Shown piece by piece: positions 34,929 through 44,036 of a stretch of DNA of 55,672 bases. The position numbers and the translations under genes were made by a program. The DNA is from Spirochaetales bacterium. GTDB lineage: Bacteria; Spirochaetota; Leptospiria; Leptospirales; Leptonemataceae. The notes under the pieces are model-generated. The model was given only the letters and a program-made list of their open reading frames with translations, was not told the DNA's origin and made no database searches. Position 1 is the first letter of the stretch. Each line of letters opens with the position of its first letter. The DNA lies in assembly GCA_024233935.1 (NCBI GenBank), contig JACKOY010000026.1, positions 1-55,672 of the forward strand, read 5' to 3'.

Positions 34929-35360
34929 CTATTGCAGCGCAGCGTTCTTGAGGTAGAGTTTGATTTGAACCGGGCCTCCTCCCTGGATTACAATCGTCGC
35001 CAGCCTGTGGGCCCGACTTTCGGCCATCAATACCTGCCGGCCAGGCGCGTTCTGGCTCTGAATGATTTGCCAGCCCAGGCGATCCAGGAGGCTCGTGTAG
35101 TATGTGGAGACCTCTTCAGGGCTGGCCATGCTTTCGAGCACTGCGATGCTCTCCTGGGAGGAAGTGAATCGTTCCAGGCCGTGAACCCCGACGCCAAGCA
35201 GGCGCGTGTCGGGCATCTGGAATCCCTCGGGGTACAGGGGCGGTAATCCTGCCGGCTGTTCCAGCAGGTAGAAATCGTCGAAATCCAATCGGCGCTCATT
35301 CGGAGAGCAATTCACCGCGAGCATCAGCGTAACAACCATCAATAGAGGCGAGCGCCACAT
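34929..35360 (-). CDS. Lipoprotein, unknown
   Basis: The 143-residue protein begins with a hydrophobic segment and then LAVNC (Cys at about 18), a spirochaete-style lipobox with Asn at -1. The mature part has SPEEVSTYYTSLLDRLGW, which recalls small envelope domains of the type that follow 'YY-SLL-x-x-GW' in other bacteria. It lies 2 bp downstream of the helicase-domain gene at 35363 and 23 bp upstream of the permease gene, in the same direction. Function not recognised. Confidence 0.75.
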   Translation of the reverse strand: MWRSPLLMVVTLMLAVNCSPNERRLDFDDFYLLEQPAGLPPLYPEGFQMPDTRLLGVGVHGLERFTSSQESIAVLESMASPEEVSTYYTSLLDRLGWQIIQSQNAPGRQVLMAESRAHRLATIVIQGGGPVQIKLYLKNAALQ

Positions 35361-35362
35361 AA

Positions 35363-37363
35363 TCAGCGAATGAGTTTCACAATTAGATTCAGTTTCTCAG
35401 CGTACGCAATACAGTCGTAAATCTTGTCGGAGTCGATGATGATGGTGGTAGGGCTCACTTTCTGCAATACAATCTTCTTGCCCGCAATCTGTCCGAGCAA
35501 GAGTTCCATATGGTTGGGATCCTGCGTTTGCAGCACCACGCACTCATCCGTAATGGTCACGAGCGGCAGCGACCGAGACCAATCCTCAATGGAGAACATC
35601 AGGTTCTGACTGAGTTCGCCCCGCGAGGTGCGCCTGAGAAGTTCGACGAAGTCCTCTGGCTTGTACTTCAGCAGCAGGCCTTCCTGAAAGGAATCCCTGG
35701 TAATCTGAAAGGTGTATACGTTATCGAAGGTCTTGAGTTCGGCAAAGGCCTTCAGGGTCGTGAGGCCTTCAATAGAAAGCTTTTCCGGTATGGCGATAAG
35801 GCTCAAGTCCGGGTTTATGATTACGCCGCCCTTCTCGTCTTTGCGGTCGAGCTTGCGCCCCATCAAAAAATGATGTCCGAGATCGGAAAGTTCGACACTG
35901 CGATCGGGATATTCGACTTTGATAAGACCCAGCAGTTGAAGATAGAATAGCGCGCTCGTGATTTCCTTGCGCAAATCGGCCAGCGCTTGCTGAAACTGCT
36001 TGATGCGGAAGCCCTTCTGCTTGAGCAGTTTTTCGCGAATCAATACCGCCATAATCACAAAGTAAACGACGGCATTGCGCTTCTTGATGATGGCGACGCA
36101 CTCATCAAGAATCGGCTTCTGAAAGAATGGCACGTACAGAGGCTCAAATACGTCTTCGTAGCGCACCCGGCGATTGCGCGCCTCGGCCATTTCGGCCAGG
36201 ACTCTTTCCATGAGGGCCATATTGTCCATGCTGAGAACGCCATCATAGTCGTTGCGCAACACAACATCGTCGTGTTTGACGCGCACTATGTCCAGCAGGC
36301 GCATCGCCGGAAGCAACAATTCAATCTGATAGATCTGGCTCTTTTCAATGAAGAGCGCGATATCGGGACGCAAGAGGCGGTTCTCGGTTTCTTTGAGGTC
36401 AACCTGCTTGATCTTGCCCGACTTCGCGAGATTGAGACCCTTGCGGCTTATGTAGGCGACCATCTTCTTTACGTTCAGGTAGAAGTCGAGATCGTTCGAA
36501 ACCGCTCGTTCCTGGCGTTTCTTGCTGCGCGCCGGCCGGGAGAGTAGCGGATATGTTTGCAGATGCTGAAAAACTTCGGTCGGCATGACCTGAGCGCGGA
36601 TGAACTTTTCATCGATGTAGTATTCGTCGAGCAGGATGCCGAGGTCGTTTAGTTTGCGGACCACATCTTCCCACTTGCCGCGGCGATTGGCGATGATCTC
36701 CCTTGACCGGTTGATCTCGAGCATGCCCCCCTGCAGAAAGCATTCCAGTACGACGTCGCGTTCGAGCTCGTTCAGGCTTCCGAGTAGCTTTTCGAGATTT
36801 GTTTCGTCGGCCGCTGCAGATGCGAGCTGCGCATTGAAGCTTCCATTCGCCCCGCTCTTGACCCCGAGAACCTTCTTCCATTCGGCTGGCACATTGCCCC
36901 GGCTCTGGAGCACGCGTGGAAGGCTGAGCTTGAACTTCTGACCTTTGTCGTTCAGGTCGAGGGCAACGTGCTGACCGCTTTCCGGATAATAGTAGTACTT
37001 GTCGAGATTATTGGTGAGGCGCTCGCGGTTCTTGCGCTGATAGACCAGATAGTAGCGCTTGAGAACTCCGAGTTCCATTTCGGTGTTCACGGGCGGTAGA
37101 GATATGCGCCGGGAGATTTCCCCCAGCGTCAGAATGGTGGCCTTGCTTTTGAGGATCGAGGTGTAGATCGTGACCTGAGTGGCGCTCAGCTTTTCGAGCA
37201 CGCCTTTCAGGTGAAAGTCGTCCTGCATGCCCTGGACTATCTTCTTAATGATGGCTTTTTTGTCTTTACCACCGGGGGAAATATTCCACAGCTGCGCTAT
37301 ACGCTTCAGCCCGGCAACGTCGAGCTTGTCTAGCTCCGCCTGTAAGATGTTTTCTTCCGCCAT
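35363..37363 (-). CDS. XPB/Ssl2-like helicase-domain protein without a helicase
   Basis: The 666-residue protein has an N-terminal SAP-like helix pair (about 12-46), a long helical middle, and at about 505-660 a domain that reads as PF13625. That region contains GVIINPDLSLIAIPEKLS, FQITRDSFQEGLLLKYKPEDFVELLRRTSRGELSQNLMFSIEDW, then a C-terminal segment. This domain normally precedes the SF2 helicase core in bacterial XPB. Here no Walker motif follows anywhere. The protein may be a DNA-binding or regulatory relative. It starts only 15 bp from the divergent lepB and runs with the lipoprotein gene. Confidence 0.75.
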   Translation of the reverse strand: MAEENILQAELDKLDVAGLKRIAQLWNISPGGKDKKAIIKKIVQGMQDDFHLKGVLEKLSATQVTIYTSILKSKATILTLGEISRRISLPPVNTEMELGVLKRYYLVYQRKNRERLTNNLDKYYYYPESGQHVALDLNDKGQKFKLSLPRVLQSRGNVPAEWKKVLGVKSGANGSFNAQLASAAADETNLEKLLGSLNELERDVVLECFLQGGMLEINRSREIIANRRGKWEDVVRKLNDLGILLDEYYIDEKFIRAQVMPTEVFQHLQTYPLLSRPARSKKRQERAVSNDLDFYLNVKKMVAYISRKGLNLAKSGKIKQVDLKETENRLLRPDIALFIEKSQIYQIELLLPAMRLLDIVRVKHDDVVLRNDYDGVLSMDNMALMERVLAEMAEARNRRVRYEDVFEPLYVPFFQKPILDECVAIIKKRNAVVYFVIMAVLIREKLLKQKGFRIKQFQQALADLRKEITSALFYLQLLGLIKVEYPDRSVELSDLGHHFLMGRKLDRKDEKGGVIINPDLSLIAIPEKLSIEGLTTLKAFAELKTFDNVYTFQITRDSFQEGLLLKYKPEDFVELLRRTSRGELSQNLMFSIEDWSRSLPLVTITDECVVLQTQDPNHMELLLGQIAGKKIVLQKVSPTTIIIDSDKIYDCIAYAEKLNLIVKLIR

Positions 37364-37378
37364 GAATTCTCGAGAAAG

Positions 37379-38278
37379 GTGAGGGGGGTGGGGTTGGCTA
37401 ATCCTACCAGGGTCGCGACCGGACCCGCGCCTGTAAAGTACTTCTCATGGTGCAGGGGTGGGCTGGCCGCAATTGTGTACTGGTACGCCGGCTGGTTCTT
37501 CAGCAATGTTCTCTTCTCGGGCAGCGCCCTGTGGCCAATGGCGGGGCCCGTTTTTCTGGCCCTGGCCTGGGTGGTGCTGCTTGCCGGTTGCACGCTCGGC
37601 ATTTTGACACTCGTCAAGGAGGAGGGGTCCCCTCTGGCGATTCGGGCGCGCTGGGCGTCCGTCTTTGTTTTGTGCGTACTCTTTGCCTTTCATGTGAAAG
37701 CGTGTTTGATGGAGCTTGTGGAGGTTTCCGGCCGTAGTATGGAGCCTGCTTTCCATGACGGTGACGTGGTCTGGATTGAAAAGCTGAGTACGGGCATTCA
37801 GCTGCCAGGCCTGGCTTTTCCTTTTGGCGCGCCGTCACCTACCGGCAAGATTCCCTACTTTGGCCTGAACCTGCTTCAGCGCGGTGACGTCGTGGTGTTC
37901 CGGTATCCCGGCGTGACAGGAGTCGGTAGCGACTACTTTATCAAGCGTGTCGTTGGCCTGCCCGGGGACTACTATTTGTTGAGGAATGGCCGAGTTTACA
38001 TAAACGGGAACCTGCTGGAGGAACCCTATCTGCCGGACTACGCCTACACCGACGCTCGCCCGGCGATACTTCAGGCGCCCGTCTACGAACTGCCCCTCGA
38101 ACTGAACCTTCTGGATCCCGACGTGAAGTACTCCGCCTTGTTCGGCGCGGGACCGGAGGGTCTTGTGCCTGCCCATACTGTCTTTGTGATGGGGGACAAT
38201 CGTTCCATGTCGCGCGACTCTCGAAGCATCGGTTTCGTTCCCACATTCTTCCTGCTCGGGAGGATCTTTGGTCAATGA
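37379..38278 (+). CDS. lepB: Signal peptidase I
   Basis: The 299-residue protein has two or three N-terminal transmembrane segments, then the catalytic Ser120 in SGRSMEPAF. The catalytic Lys189 is in YFIKRVVGLPGD, followed by box E VMGDNRSMSRDSRSIGFV. It cleaves signal peptides of secreted proteins on the outer face of the inner membrane. The start is GTG at 37379, though later in-frame GTG/TTG codons are possible. It overlaps the PBP gene by ATGA. Confidence 0.95.
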   Translation: MRGVGLANPTRVATGPAPVKYFSWCRGGLAAIVYWYAGWFFSNVLFSGSALWPMAGPVFLALAWVVLLAGCTLGILTLVKEEGSPLAIRARWASVFVLCVLFAFHVKACLMELVEVSGRSMEPAFHDGDVVWIEKLSTGIQLPGLAFPFGAPSPTGKIPYFGLNLLQRGDVVVFRYPGVTGVGSDYFIKRVVGLPGDYYLLRNGRVYINGNLLEEPYLPDYAYTDARPAILQAPVYELPLELNLLDPDVKYSALFGAGPEGLVPAHTVFVMGDNRSMSRDSRSIGFVPTFFLLGRIFGQ

Positions 38279-40140
38279 GGGAGGGAGCGGATGCCAGCGG
38301 CCTGCGGAAGTCGCGGGCGCGACTGACGGTCGTCGCGATCGTCTTCACGGTGGCATTCTGCGTTGTTGCCTTTCGCATCGCCTACTTTGCTCTGACCGGG
38401 CCGGCGTCGTCCGGCCAGGACGATCCAGTCCTTCGTGGCCCGATTCAGGACCGCCGTGGATTCACGCTGGCCGTCACCGAAGAAGCGAGCAGCATCGCCG
38501 TCGATCCAGGCGCCATCTACGATGTGGAGCAAACGGCACAGTTGCTCGGAAATCGGTTGGACATGGACCCGGCGCGAATCGTGGAGCGAATTTACCAGCA
38601 CCAGGATCGACGCTGGCTATACATCAAACGGCAGGTGGATAATCTGACTGCCGATCAGATTCTGGATCTTAACTTGCCCGGTGTCTACCGGGAGCGGGAA
38701 CACCGCCGTAACTACCCCGCTCATTCGCTTGCGAGTAATCTGTTGGGCTTCGTGGGGCGGGATCAGACGGAAGCACTCGAGGGCGTGGAGCGCTACTACA
38801 ACGAACTGTTGCTCCAGTCCGATCCCGACGCTCCTTCTCAGGGGCCAACTCTGCAGCTCACGTTGGATGCGTTCATGCAGTACCGGCTGGAACGGGAGAT
38901 GGATGCGGCGTTTGAAGCTTCCGGAAGCAAACGTGCGGCCGGCATGATCATGAACATATCCACCGGCGAGATTCTGGCGATGGTGAGTTTGCCCAACTAC
39001 GATCCCAATGAGTACTATCGCAGCACGGCTTTCCAGAGGGGCAACTGGAACATTCGTCTGAACTACGAACCGGGTTCTACCGTGAAGGTGTTCATGGCGG
39101 CGATTCTGCTTTCGGAGAATCTGGTTCGTCCCAACGAGCTTTTTCACTGCGATGGAGAGATTCATTTTCGGGACTCCGTCGTGCGCTGTCGCAATCACGG
39201 GCGCGTGGTTGCCCACGGGGATCTGAATCTTTCGCAGATTATCGAGCGCTCCTGCAACGTTGGGATCATTAAGGCCATGCAAAGAGTCCCCCGCGAACGC
39301 CTGTACCATTATATGAGCGCCCTGGGTTTCGGGTCGGAAACGCTGATTCTACCTCCCGGTTCGGGAGAGGAGCCCGGTTACTTTCCGGATCTGAACCGAT
39401 GGGTGCCATCCACGTCGTACTACATGCCGATCGGGCAGGGCTTCAGCGTAACACCGATCCAGTTGCTACGGGCCGGCGCCTCGATTGCGAGCGGGGGCAT
39501 TTTGGTTCGTCCACGGGTGGCCGAGCGCGTGCTCACAGGTAGCGGACGGGTCCTCAACGAAACGCAGCCGATTCGAACCGAAAGCCCCATTTCGCCCGAG
39601 GTCAATCGACGCGTACTGGACATGATGCGGGGTGTCGTTTTGCGGGGCACCGGTCGCGGCGCAAACATTCCGGGCATGGCCATCGCCGGCAAGACCGGCA
39701 CCGGAGAGAAATCCAGCGCCCGTGGGTACTTGAACCGATACGTGGTTTCGTTTATGGGATTCTTTCCCGCGGACTCCCCGAGGTATGGGGCGTTGATCCT
39801 GTTCGACGAGCCCCAGGGAGACGATAGCGGCGGCTCGCTCGCCGCACCGGTCTTTGGTCGGGTCGTGGCCGGTATTCTGCCTTACATAGAGGAACGCACC
39901 GAAGCAGTGGAACCGGGCCCTTTGCCTCCGCTACCGGTTCGCCCGCCCCGGGTCGATCGCACGCATCTCTATGACTTTCGTGGCATGTCCGCCCGTGATG
40001 CTATGGAATTGATCGCCGATTATTACGGCGTCCCCTTCGATCTGGAGGGCAGCGGTTACGTCTACGCACAGTCGCCGCAACCGGGCACAAGCGTGGAACA
40101 GCTGGAGCGCATTGTGCTTTATCTGGACGAATTGCGCTGA
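38275..40140 (+). CDS. Class B penicillin-binding protein with C-terminal PASTA domain
   Basis: The 621-residue transpeptidase has one transmembrane segment (about 17-40), a dimer domain, and the penicillin-binding motifs S268-T-V-K271, S326-C-N328 and K473-T-G475. The C-terminal FRGMSARDAMELIADYYGV, followed by VYAQSPQPGTSVE, is a PASTA module. FtsI/PBP2x-type proteins cross-link septal or lateral peptidoglycan; the PASTA end recalls Gram-positive and spirochaete versions. It is coupled to lepB, an unusual pairing. No fts or mur gene is adjacent, so septal or lateral use is undecided. Confidence 0.93.
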   Translation: MREGADASGLRKSRARLTVVAIVFTVAFCVVAFRIAYFALTGPASSGQDDPVLRGPIQDRRGFTLAVTEEASSIAVDPGAIYDVEQTAQLLGNRLDMDPARIVERIYQHQDRRWLYIKRQVDNLTADQILDLNLPGVYREREHRRNYPAHSLASNLLGFVGRDQTEALEGVERYYNELLLQSDPDAPSQGPTLQLTLDAFMQYRLEREMDAAFEASGSKRAAGMIMNISTGEILAMVSLPNYDPNEYYRSTAFQRGNWNIRLNYEPGSTVKVFMAAILLSENLVRPNELFHCDGEIHFRDSVVRCRNHGRVVAHGDLNLSQIIERSCNVGIIKAMQRVPRERLYHYMSALGFGSETLILPPGSGEEPGYFPDLNRWVPSTSYYMPIGQGFSVTPIQLLRAGASIASGGILVRPRVAERVLTGSGRVLNETQPIRTESPISPEVNRRVLDMMRGVVLRGTGRGANIPGMAIAGKTGTGEKSSARGYLNRYVVSFMGFFPADSPRYGALILFDEPQGDDSGGSLAAPVFGRVVAGILPYIEERTEAVEPGPLPPLPVRPPRVDRTHLYDFRGMSARDAMELIADYYGVPFDLEGSGYVYAQSPQPGTSVEQLERIVLYLDELR

Positions 40141-40188
40141 GGTGACGCGGGAAGCTTGACGCGGGCCGCTTTTGGCACAGGATAGGGC

Positions 40189-40671
40189 ATGGCGGCCTGG
40201 AAACTTCTGAAATTCCTGCACCTGGCGTTGCTGGGTGGCCTTCTGGCCGCCACTGCCGTCTTTTATCTTGTGCCTTCCGGGGTGCGGCATGACGCTGCAC
40301 CGGCAGATACCATGCTGTACGTTGGCGCGGGGTTGGCCCTGACGGGAGTCCTGGCCGGTCAGCTTCTTCTGCCGCGGGTCGTGCGCGGCCGTCTGAGCGG
40401 GAACACGAAGCTTTCCGACGACCCGAGTGCCTGGGTGGGCGCCTACCAGACCGGAAAGCTTCTTCAGTGGTCTTTGATTGAGGGACCGGCGTTATTTCTG
40501 GGCATCACGCACTGGCAAACCGGCAACCAGGTGGCGATTGTGGGCGCCGTGGCCTGGTGGGCCTACCTGGCCTATGTCCGGCCGGGCGCCTCCGAACTCG
40601 CGCGTCTCATTGAGAAAGACCCTTCCCGGGTAGAAAGTGCGCTTCGGGCGGAGGACAGCCGGGCCGGTTGA
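40189..40671 (+). CDS. Small integral membrane protein, unknown
   Basis: The 160-residue protein has about four hydrophobic segments (residues 8-27, 42-60, 90-108 and 113-130 approx.), with basic loops and an acidic tail. It lies 48 bp after the PBP gene, in the same direction. No family recognised. Confidence 0.65.
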   Translation: MAAWKLLKFLHLALLGGLLAATAVFYLVPSGVRHDAAPADTMLYVGAGLALTGVLAGQLLLPRVVRGRLSGNTKLSDDPSAWVGAYQTGKLLQWSLIEGPALFLGITHWQTGNQVAIVGAVAWWAYLAYVRPGASELARLIEKDPSRVESALRAEDSRAG

Positions 40672-40693
40672 GGAGCGAGACAAAAGCCCGACC

Positions 40694-42679
40694 TCAGGAA
40701 TACATCCGGTCGATTTCCGCCGCGTATTTATCGAATACCACGTTTCTTTTCATCTTCATGGTTTGGGTTAGCTCGTCGCCGACCTTGAACTCATTCGGGA
40801 GTAGATGATAGGTGGTGACCCGTTCAAAATTCTTGAAGCCATTGTCGGCGCTGATGCGCTGGCGCACCTCTTTGCGGAACAGGTTTTGCACGAATTCGTT
40901 TTCGTTGTAGTCGTTCACAGAAACTTTGCCGGCTTCACCGAGGGTGGCCAGATGTTCTTCAACGCGTGCCGCATCGGGAACAATCAACGCGCCCAGGGTC
41001 TTGCGATCCTGTCCCACAACGATCACCTGATGCACATAGGGACTCTGCAGTAGTGCAAACTCGATCGGTTCCGGCTCAAGGTTTTCGCCTCCGAGCAGGA
41101 CGATTGTATCTTTAGCGCGACCGGCAAACTTTAGAAAGCCACGATCGGTCCAGACCATGAGGTCTCCGGAGTTGAGCCAGCCTTCGGAGTCGATCGTCGC
41201 CCGGGTCTTTTCGGGTTCGCGGTAGTATCCAAGCATGATGTTGTTCCCGCGATGGTGGGCTACGCCTTTCACTCCCGGCTCCGTGATAGCCTGACCTTTT
41301 TCATCGACGAGACGAACTTCAATGCCGCCTACGGGCTTGCCAACCGTGCCAATCACGTGTTGGCCCAAAAGGCGCGCGGTAGAAACGCCAGTCGTTTCCG
41401 TCATACCGTAGGCTTCGAGAATGGGTATGCCAACGGCGGCGAAGAGTCGGTCGATGTGCTCCGGTAGCGCTCCGGCGCCGGAAATCGCAAAGCGAATGTG
41501 CCCGCCGAGGATTGCGCGAACCTTGCCGAAAATCATGTAGGCGAAGGCGTGCAAAGGGGCAAGCAACACGACCATGAACGCGGAGAACAAGCGCGAAAAG
41601 AAAGATCCAACCGCGCTCGGCCTGTAGAGGCGATAGACACGACCGCGAGCGTTAGCGCGGTGCCAGGACGACTTCAGCGCGATCGCCCGGGCAAAATGAA
41701 AGATGCGTTGCTGCAGGCCGCTGGCGTCGCGCACGCCCTCCAGCATCTTGTTGTAAAAGCTTTCCCAGACGCGGGGAACGGAGAACATCAGGGTCGGTTT
41801 GATTTTTCGAAGATCCTGGGCGAGGCTGGTTACAGCAGTAAACGAAATTGAGGCGCCGGCCAGAAACATGATCGTTTCGAAAATACGCTGCCCGATGTGC
41901 CAGGGCGGCAGGAAGCCCAACGTGCGGTCTTGCGTGCTGATCGGATTTCCGTCTTTACCAAGCACCTCGAGCACTGTGCGCGCCTCCCAGGCGAGGTTGC
42001 GATGCGTGAGCATGACTCCCTTGGGAGTTCCCGTCGTTCCGGAGGTGTAGATGATCGTAGCCAGGTCGTCTTCCTGCACCCCCGCCACCCGGCTCTCAAT
42101 GAGGGCGCGGTCCTGCTCCAGCAACCGCTGCCCGCGGTCCATCAGCTCATCGAGGGAAAGGATCTCCAGCTCCCCGGCCTGCACGGCGGAATCCTTTTGA
42201 AACAGCACGACCGTGCGCAAGCGCGGCAGACCTGCAAGGATTGGCTTTACGGTTTCAAAGACCTTCGTGTGTTCCAGAAATATGATCGGGCAGCCGGCAT
42301 GTTCAAAGATGTAGCCCAGATCTTCACGGGTCGCATCAGTACCGCGGGGAACGTCGACGCAGCCGATGCTCGTGATCCCCATGCTGCACCACATCCAGCG
42401 GTGCCCCACATCGGCAATGAGGCCGATGTGGTCTCCCTTTTCCACTCCCAGGCGGAGCAGGCCGGCCGAAACGCTTCGGATCTTTTCGTTCACCGAGCTG
42501 AAAGTCAGGTCACTGAAGTCGGCGGATTTTTGATGCGCGGCACGCTTGATATTTTCAAACGGATAAAGGGGCTGGAGCAGGACCTGGAAAAGGCAAACGC
42601 GGAGTTGCGAGCGTACGCGAATGAACTGGAAGATCGTGTCGCGCTCCGAACCGAAGAGATTCGTCGCAAGCAGGAGCAA
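40694..42679 (-). CDS. Long-chain acyl-CoA synthetase
   Basis: The AMP-forming ligase activates fatty acids with ATP and CoA. It has TIIYTSGTTGTPKGVMLTH, GAGALPEHIDRLF, ILEAYGMTETTG, SEGWLNSGDL and the C-terminal TMKMKRNVV Lys region, about 660 residues from TTG 42679. Homology begins with LTFSSVNEKIRSVSAGLL. The first 60 residues from TTG 42679 lie antisense to the SpoIIE coiled coil; a GTG at 42493 is the other candidate start. The exact start is unresolved. The VPRGTDATREDLGYI segment is of a kind I associate with Leptospira. Confidence 0.9.
   Translation of the reverse strand: MLLLATNLFGSERDTIFQFIRVRSQLRVCLFQVLLQPLYPFENIKRAAHQKSADFSDLTFSSVNEKIRSVSAGLLRLGVEKGDHIGLIADVGHRWMWCSMGITSIGCVDVPRGTDATREDLGYIFEHAGCPIIFLEHTKVFETVKPILAGLPRLRTVVLFQKDSAVQAGELEILSLDELMDRGQRLLEQDRALIESRVAGVQEDDLATIIYTSGTTGTPKGVMLTHRNLAWEARTVLEVLGKDGNPISTQDRTLGFLPPWHIGQRIFETIMFLAGASISFTAVTSLAQDLRKIKPTLMFSVPRVWESFYNKMLEGVRDASGLQQRIFHFARAIALKSSWHRANARGRVYRLYRPSAVGSFFSRLFSAFMVVLLAPLHAFAYMIFGKVRAILGGHIRFAISGAGALPEHIDRLFAAVGIPILEAYGMTETTGVSTARLLGQHVIGTVGKPVGGIEVRLVDEKGQAITEPGVKGVAHHRGNNIMLGYYREPEKTRATIDSEGWLNSGDLMVWTDRGFLKFAGRAKDTIVLLGGENLEPEPIEFALLQSPYVHQVIVVGQDRKTLGALIVPDAARVEEHLATLGEAGKVSVNDYNENEFVQNLFRKEVRQRISADNGFKNFERVTTYHLLPNEFKVGDELTQTMKMKRNVVFDKYAAEIDRMYS
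42521..42526 (+). promoter_or_regulatory. Ribosome-binding site deciding the SpoIIE-phosphatase start
   Basis: GGCGGA at 42521-42526 stands six bases before ATG 42533. It supports that start over the long reading from 41897, which runs antisense through the ligase gene. Confidence 0.55.
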
Positions 42680-43393
42680 ATCGACTTTGAGCTGAAACTC
42701 GCTGCGGGATTGCAGCGATCCATGTTTGCTCCGGTTTCAGACGCGCACCCCGCACGGGTCTCCGTATCTTATCGTCCGTGCTCGGCCGTTTCGGGTGATA
42801 TCTACGATCTTGGTTCGGGCGGACAGAATCAGTTATATTTTTTTGTCGGAGATATTTCCGGGCATGGCGTACCGGCAGCCCTGGTGGGGGCCATGTGTAC
42901 AATGGCGCTTGATCGCCTTGATCCTGGTTCGACACGACCCGGTCAGGTGCTGGCACACATGAATCGGGATATTGAAAACATGGCCGGGACTCATTATCTG
43001 ACCGCGATCTTCATAGAGGTTGATTGCCTGCGGCGCACGATGAGTTATGCGAGTGGTGGTCACGTTCCGGGCCTGCTGTTGACCCCGGCTGGCAAGCTCC
43101 AGCGCCTGGAGCCCACCGGTGGAATCATCGGAGTGGGCGTAGACGATGCCTTTGCGGACCGACGGCTGCGCTATCCGGCGGGCACTCGCCTGGTTTTGTA
43201 CACGGACGGTCTTACCGAGCACAAGAACCCGGAACGTGACGAGTTTGGCGAGGACCGCCTCGTGGGCCTCTTGCGCAAGACTCGAGGCGAAGCGCCGGAA
43301 GTCGTTACCGGCGTTCTGGAGGAGGAGCTGACTCGCTTCGGTCCCGGAACCCTGCAAGACGACCTTACGATTTTGGTCGTGGATCTTCCGTGA
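42533..43393 (+). CDS. SpoIIE/RsbU-type PP2C phosphatase
   Basis: The 286-residue protein starts with a coiled coil (about 5-55, GLEQDLEKANAELRAY, RKQEQIDFELKLAAGLQRSM). A PP2C-type SpoIIE domain follows, with VSGDIYDL, FFVGDISGHGVPAAL, ASGGHVPGLLL, LYTDGLTEHKNP and DDLTILVV. It has the acidic residues that bind manganese. Such enzymes dephosphorylate anti-anti-sigma-type STAS proteins in partner-switching pathways. No sensory domain is present, so it may dock on a partner by the coiled coil. It overlaps the ligase 5' region on the opposite strand, and the nitroreductase by 29 bp at its end. Confidence 0.88.
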   Translation: MRGTLDIFKRIKGLEQDLEKANAELRAYANELEDRVALRTEEIRRKQEQIDFELKLAAGLQRSMFAPVSDAHPARVSVSYRPCSAVSGDIYDLGSGGQNQLYFFVGDISGHGVPAALVGAMCTMALDRLDPGSTRPGQVLAHMNRDIENMAGTHYLTAIFIEVDCLRRTMSYASGGHVPGLLLTPAGKLQRLEPTGGIIGVGVDDAFADRRLRYPAGTRLVLYTDGLTEHKNPERDEFGEDRLVGLLRKTRGEAPEVVTGVLEEELTRFGPGTLQDDLTILVVDLP

Positions 43394-43991
43394 GGGGAGA
43401 CGCTACTCCCCACTGCTCCGCGAACAGAAAGGCGCGCTGCGGCGAGCGTTCCCGTGGCGCAAGCTCTCGTTCCTGAAGCTTGTCGGGCAGGCGTTCTGGT
43501 TGTCCGGGAAAGCCGATCGCAATGGTGCTTACCGGATCGTAACCTTCCGGGATTTGAAAGCGTTCCCGGGCGCGGGCGGCATCGAAGCCCGCCATCTGGT
43601 GTACCCCCAGACCGGCAGCGGTCGCCTCGAGCGTGAGCTGTGCGACGGATTGGCCCAGGTCGTAGTATGCGTGTCGGTTCGGTTTTCCGTTCTCAAAGTT
43701 CAGCCGTGCAATCGCGAGCACGAGAAGCGCCGCATTTTTGGCCCAGGATTGATTGTTCGGAGTGAGGCAATCCAGCAAACGATCGAAAGCTTCTGCGCCG
43801 CGGCGGGTTTCGATGAAGTTCCAGGGTTGCGCGTTAAAGCAAGAGGCCGACCAACGGGCCGCTTCGAAAAGAGGACGCAGGGTTTGCGGGGAGATTTCTT
43901 CATCGGTGAAGGCCCGCGGGCTCCAGCGCACTTCAAGCAAGCTGTGGATGTCGGCTTCCGGTTCTATTCGCGGCTTGGGGGGTAGACTCAT
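43365..43991 (-). CDS. Nitroreductase family protein
   Basis: The 208-residue FMN-type protein starts with LLEVRWSPRAFTDEEISPQTL, the FMN phosphate-binding motif, then WSASCFNAQPWNFIET, AYYDLGQSVAQLTLEATAAGLGVHQMAG and ISTIAIGFP-like TIAIGFPGQPE. These oxidoreductases use NAD(P)H; the substrate is unknown. It converges on the SpoIIE gene. Confidence 0.9.
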   Translation of the reverse strand: MSLPPKPRIEPEADIHSLLEVRWSPRAFTDEEISPQTLRPLFEAARWSASCFNAQPWNFIETRRGAEAFDRLLDCLTPNNQSWAKNAALLVLAIARLNFENGKPNRHAYYDLGQSVAQLTLEATAAGLGVHQMAGFDAARARERFQIPEGYDPVSTIAIGFPGQPERLPDKLQERELAPRERSPQRAFLFAEQWGVASPLTEDPRPKS

Positions 43992-44036
43992 GGACTCTCC
44001 TCTGCGAGAAGATAACGCTCCGGAGCCACTCTGGCC

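Noticed and set aside
40672..40693. Shared terminator between convergent genes at 40671/40694
   Set aside because: Only a 5-bp stem with a large loop and no good U tract can be drawn.
41897..42532. Longer form of the SpoIIE phosphatase
   Set aside because: This portion lies antisense to the well-conserved ligase domain and looks like a shadow; the SD and coiled coil fit ATG 42533.
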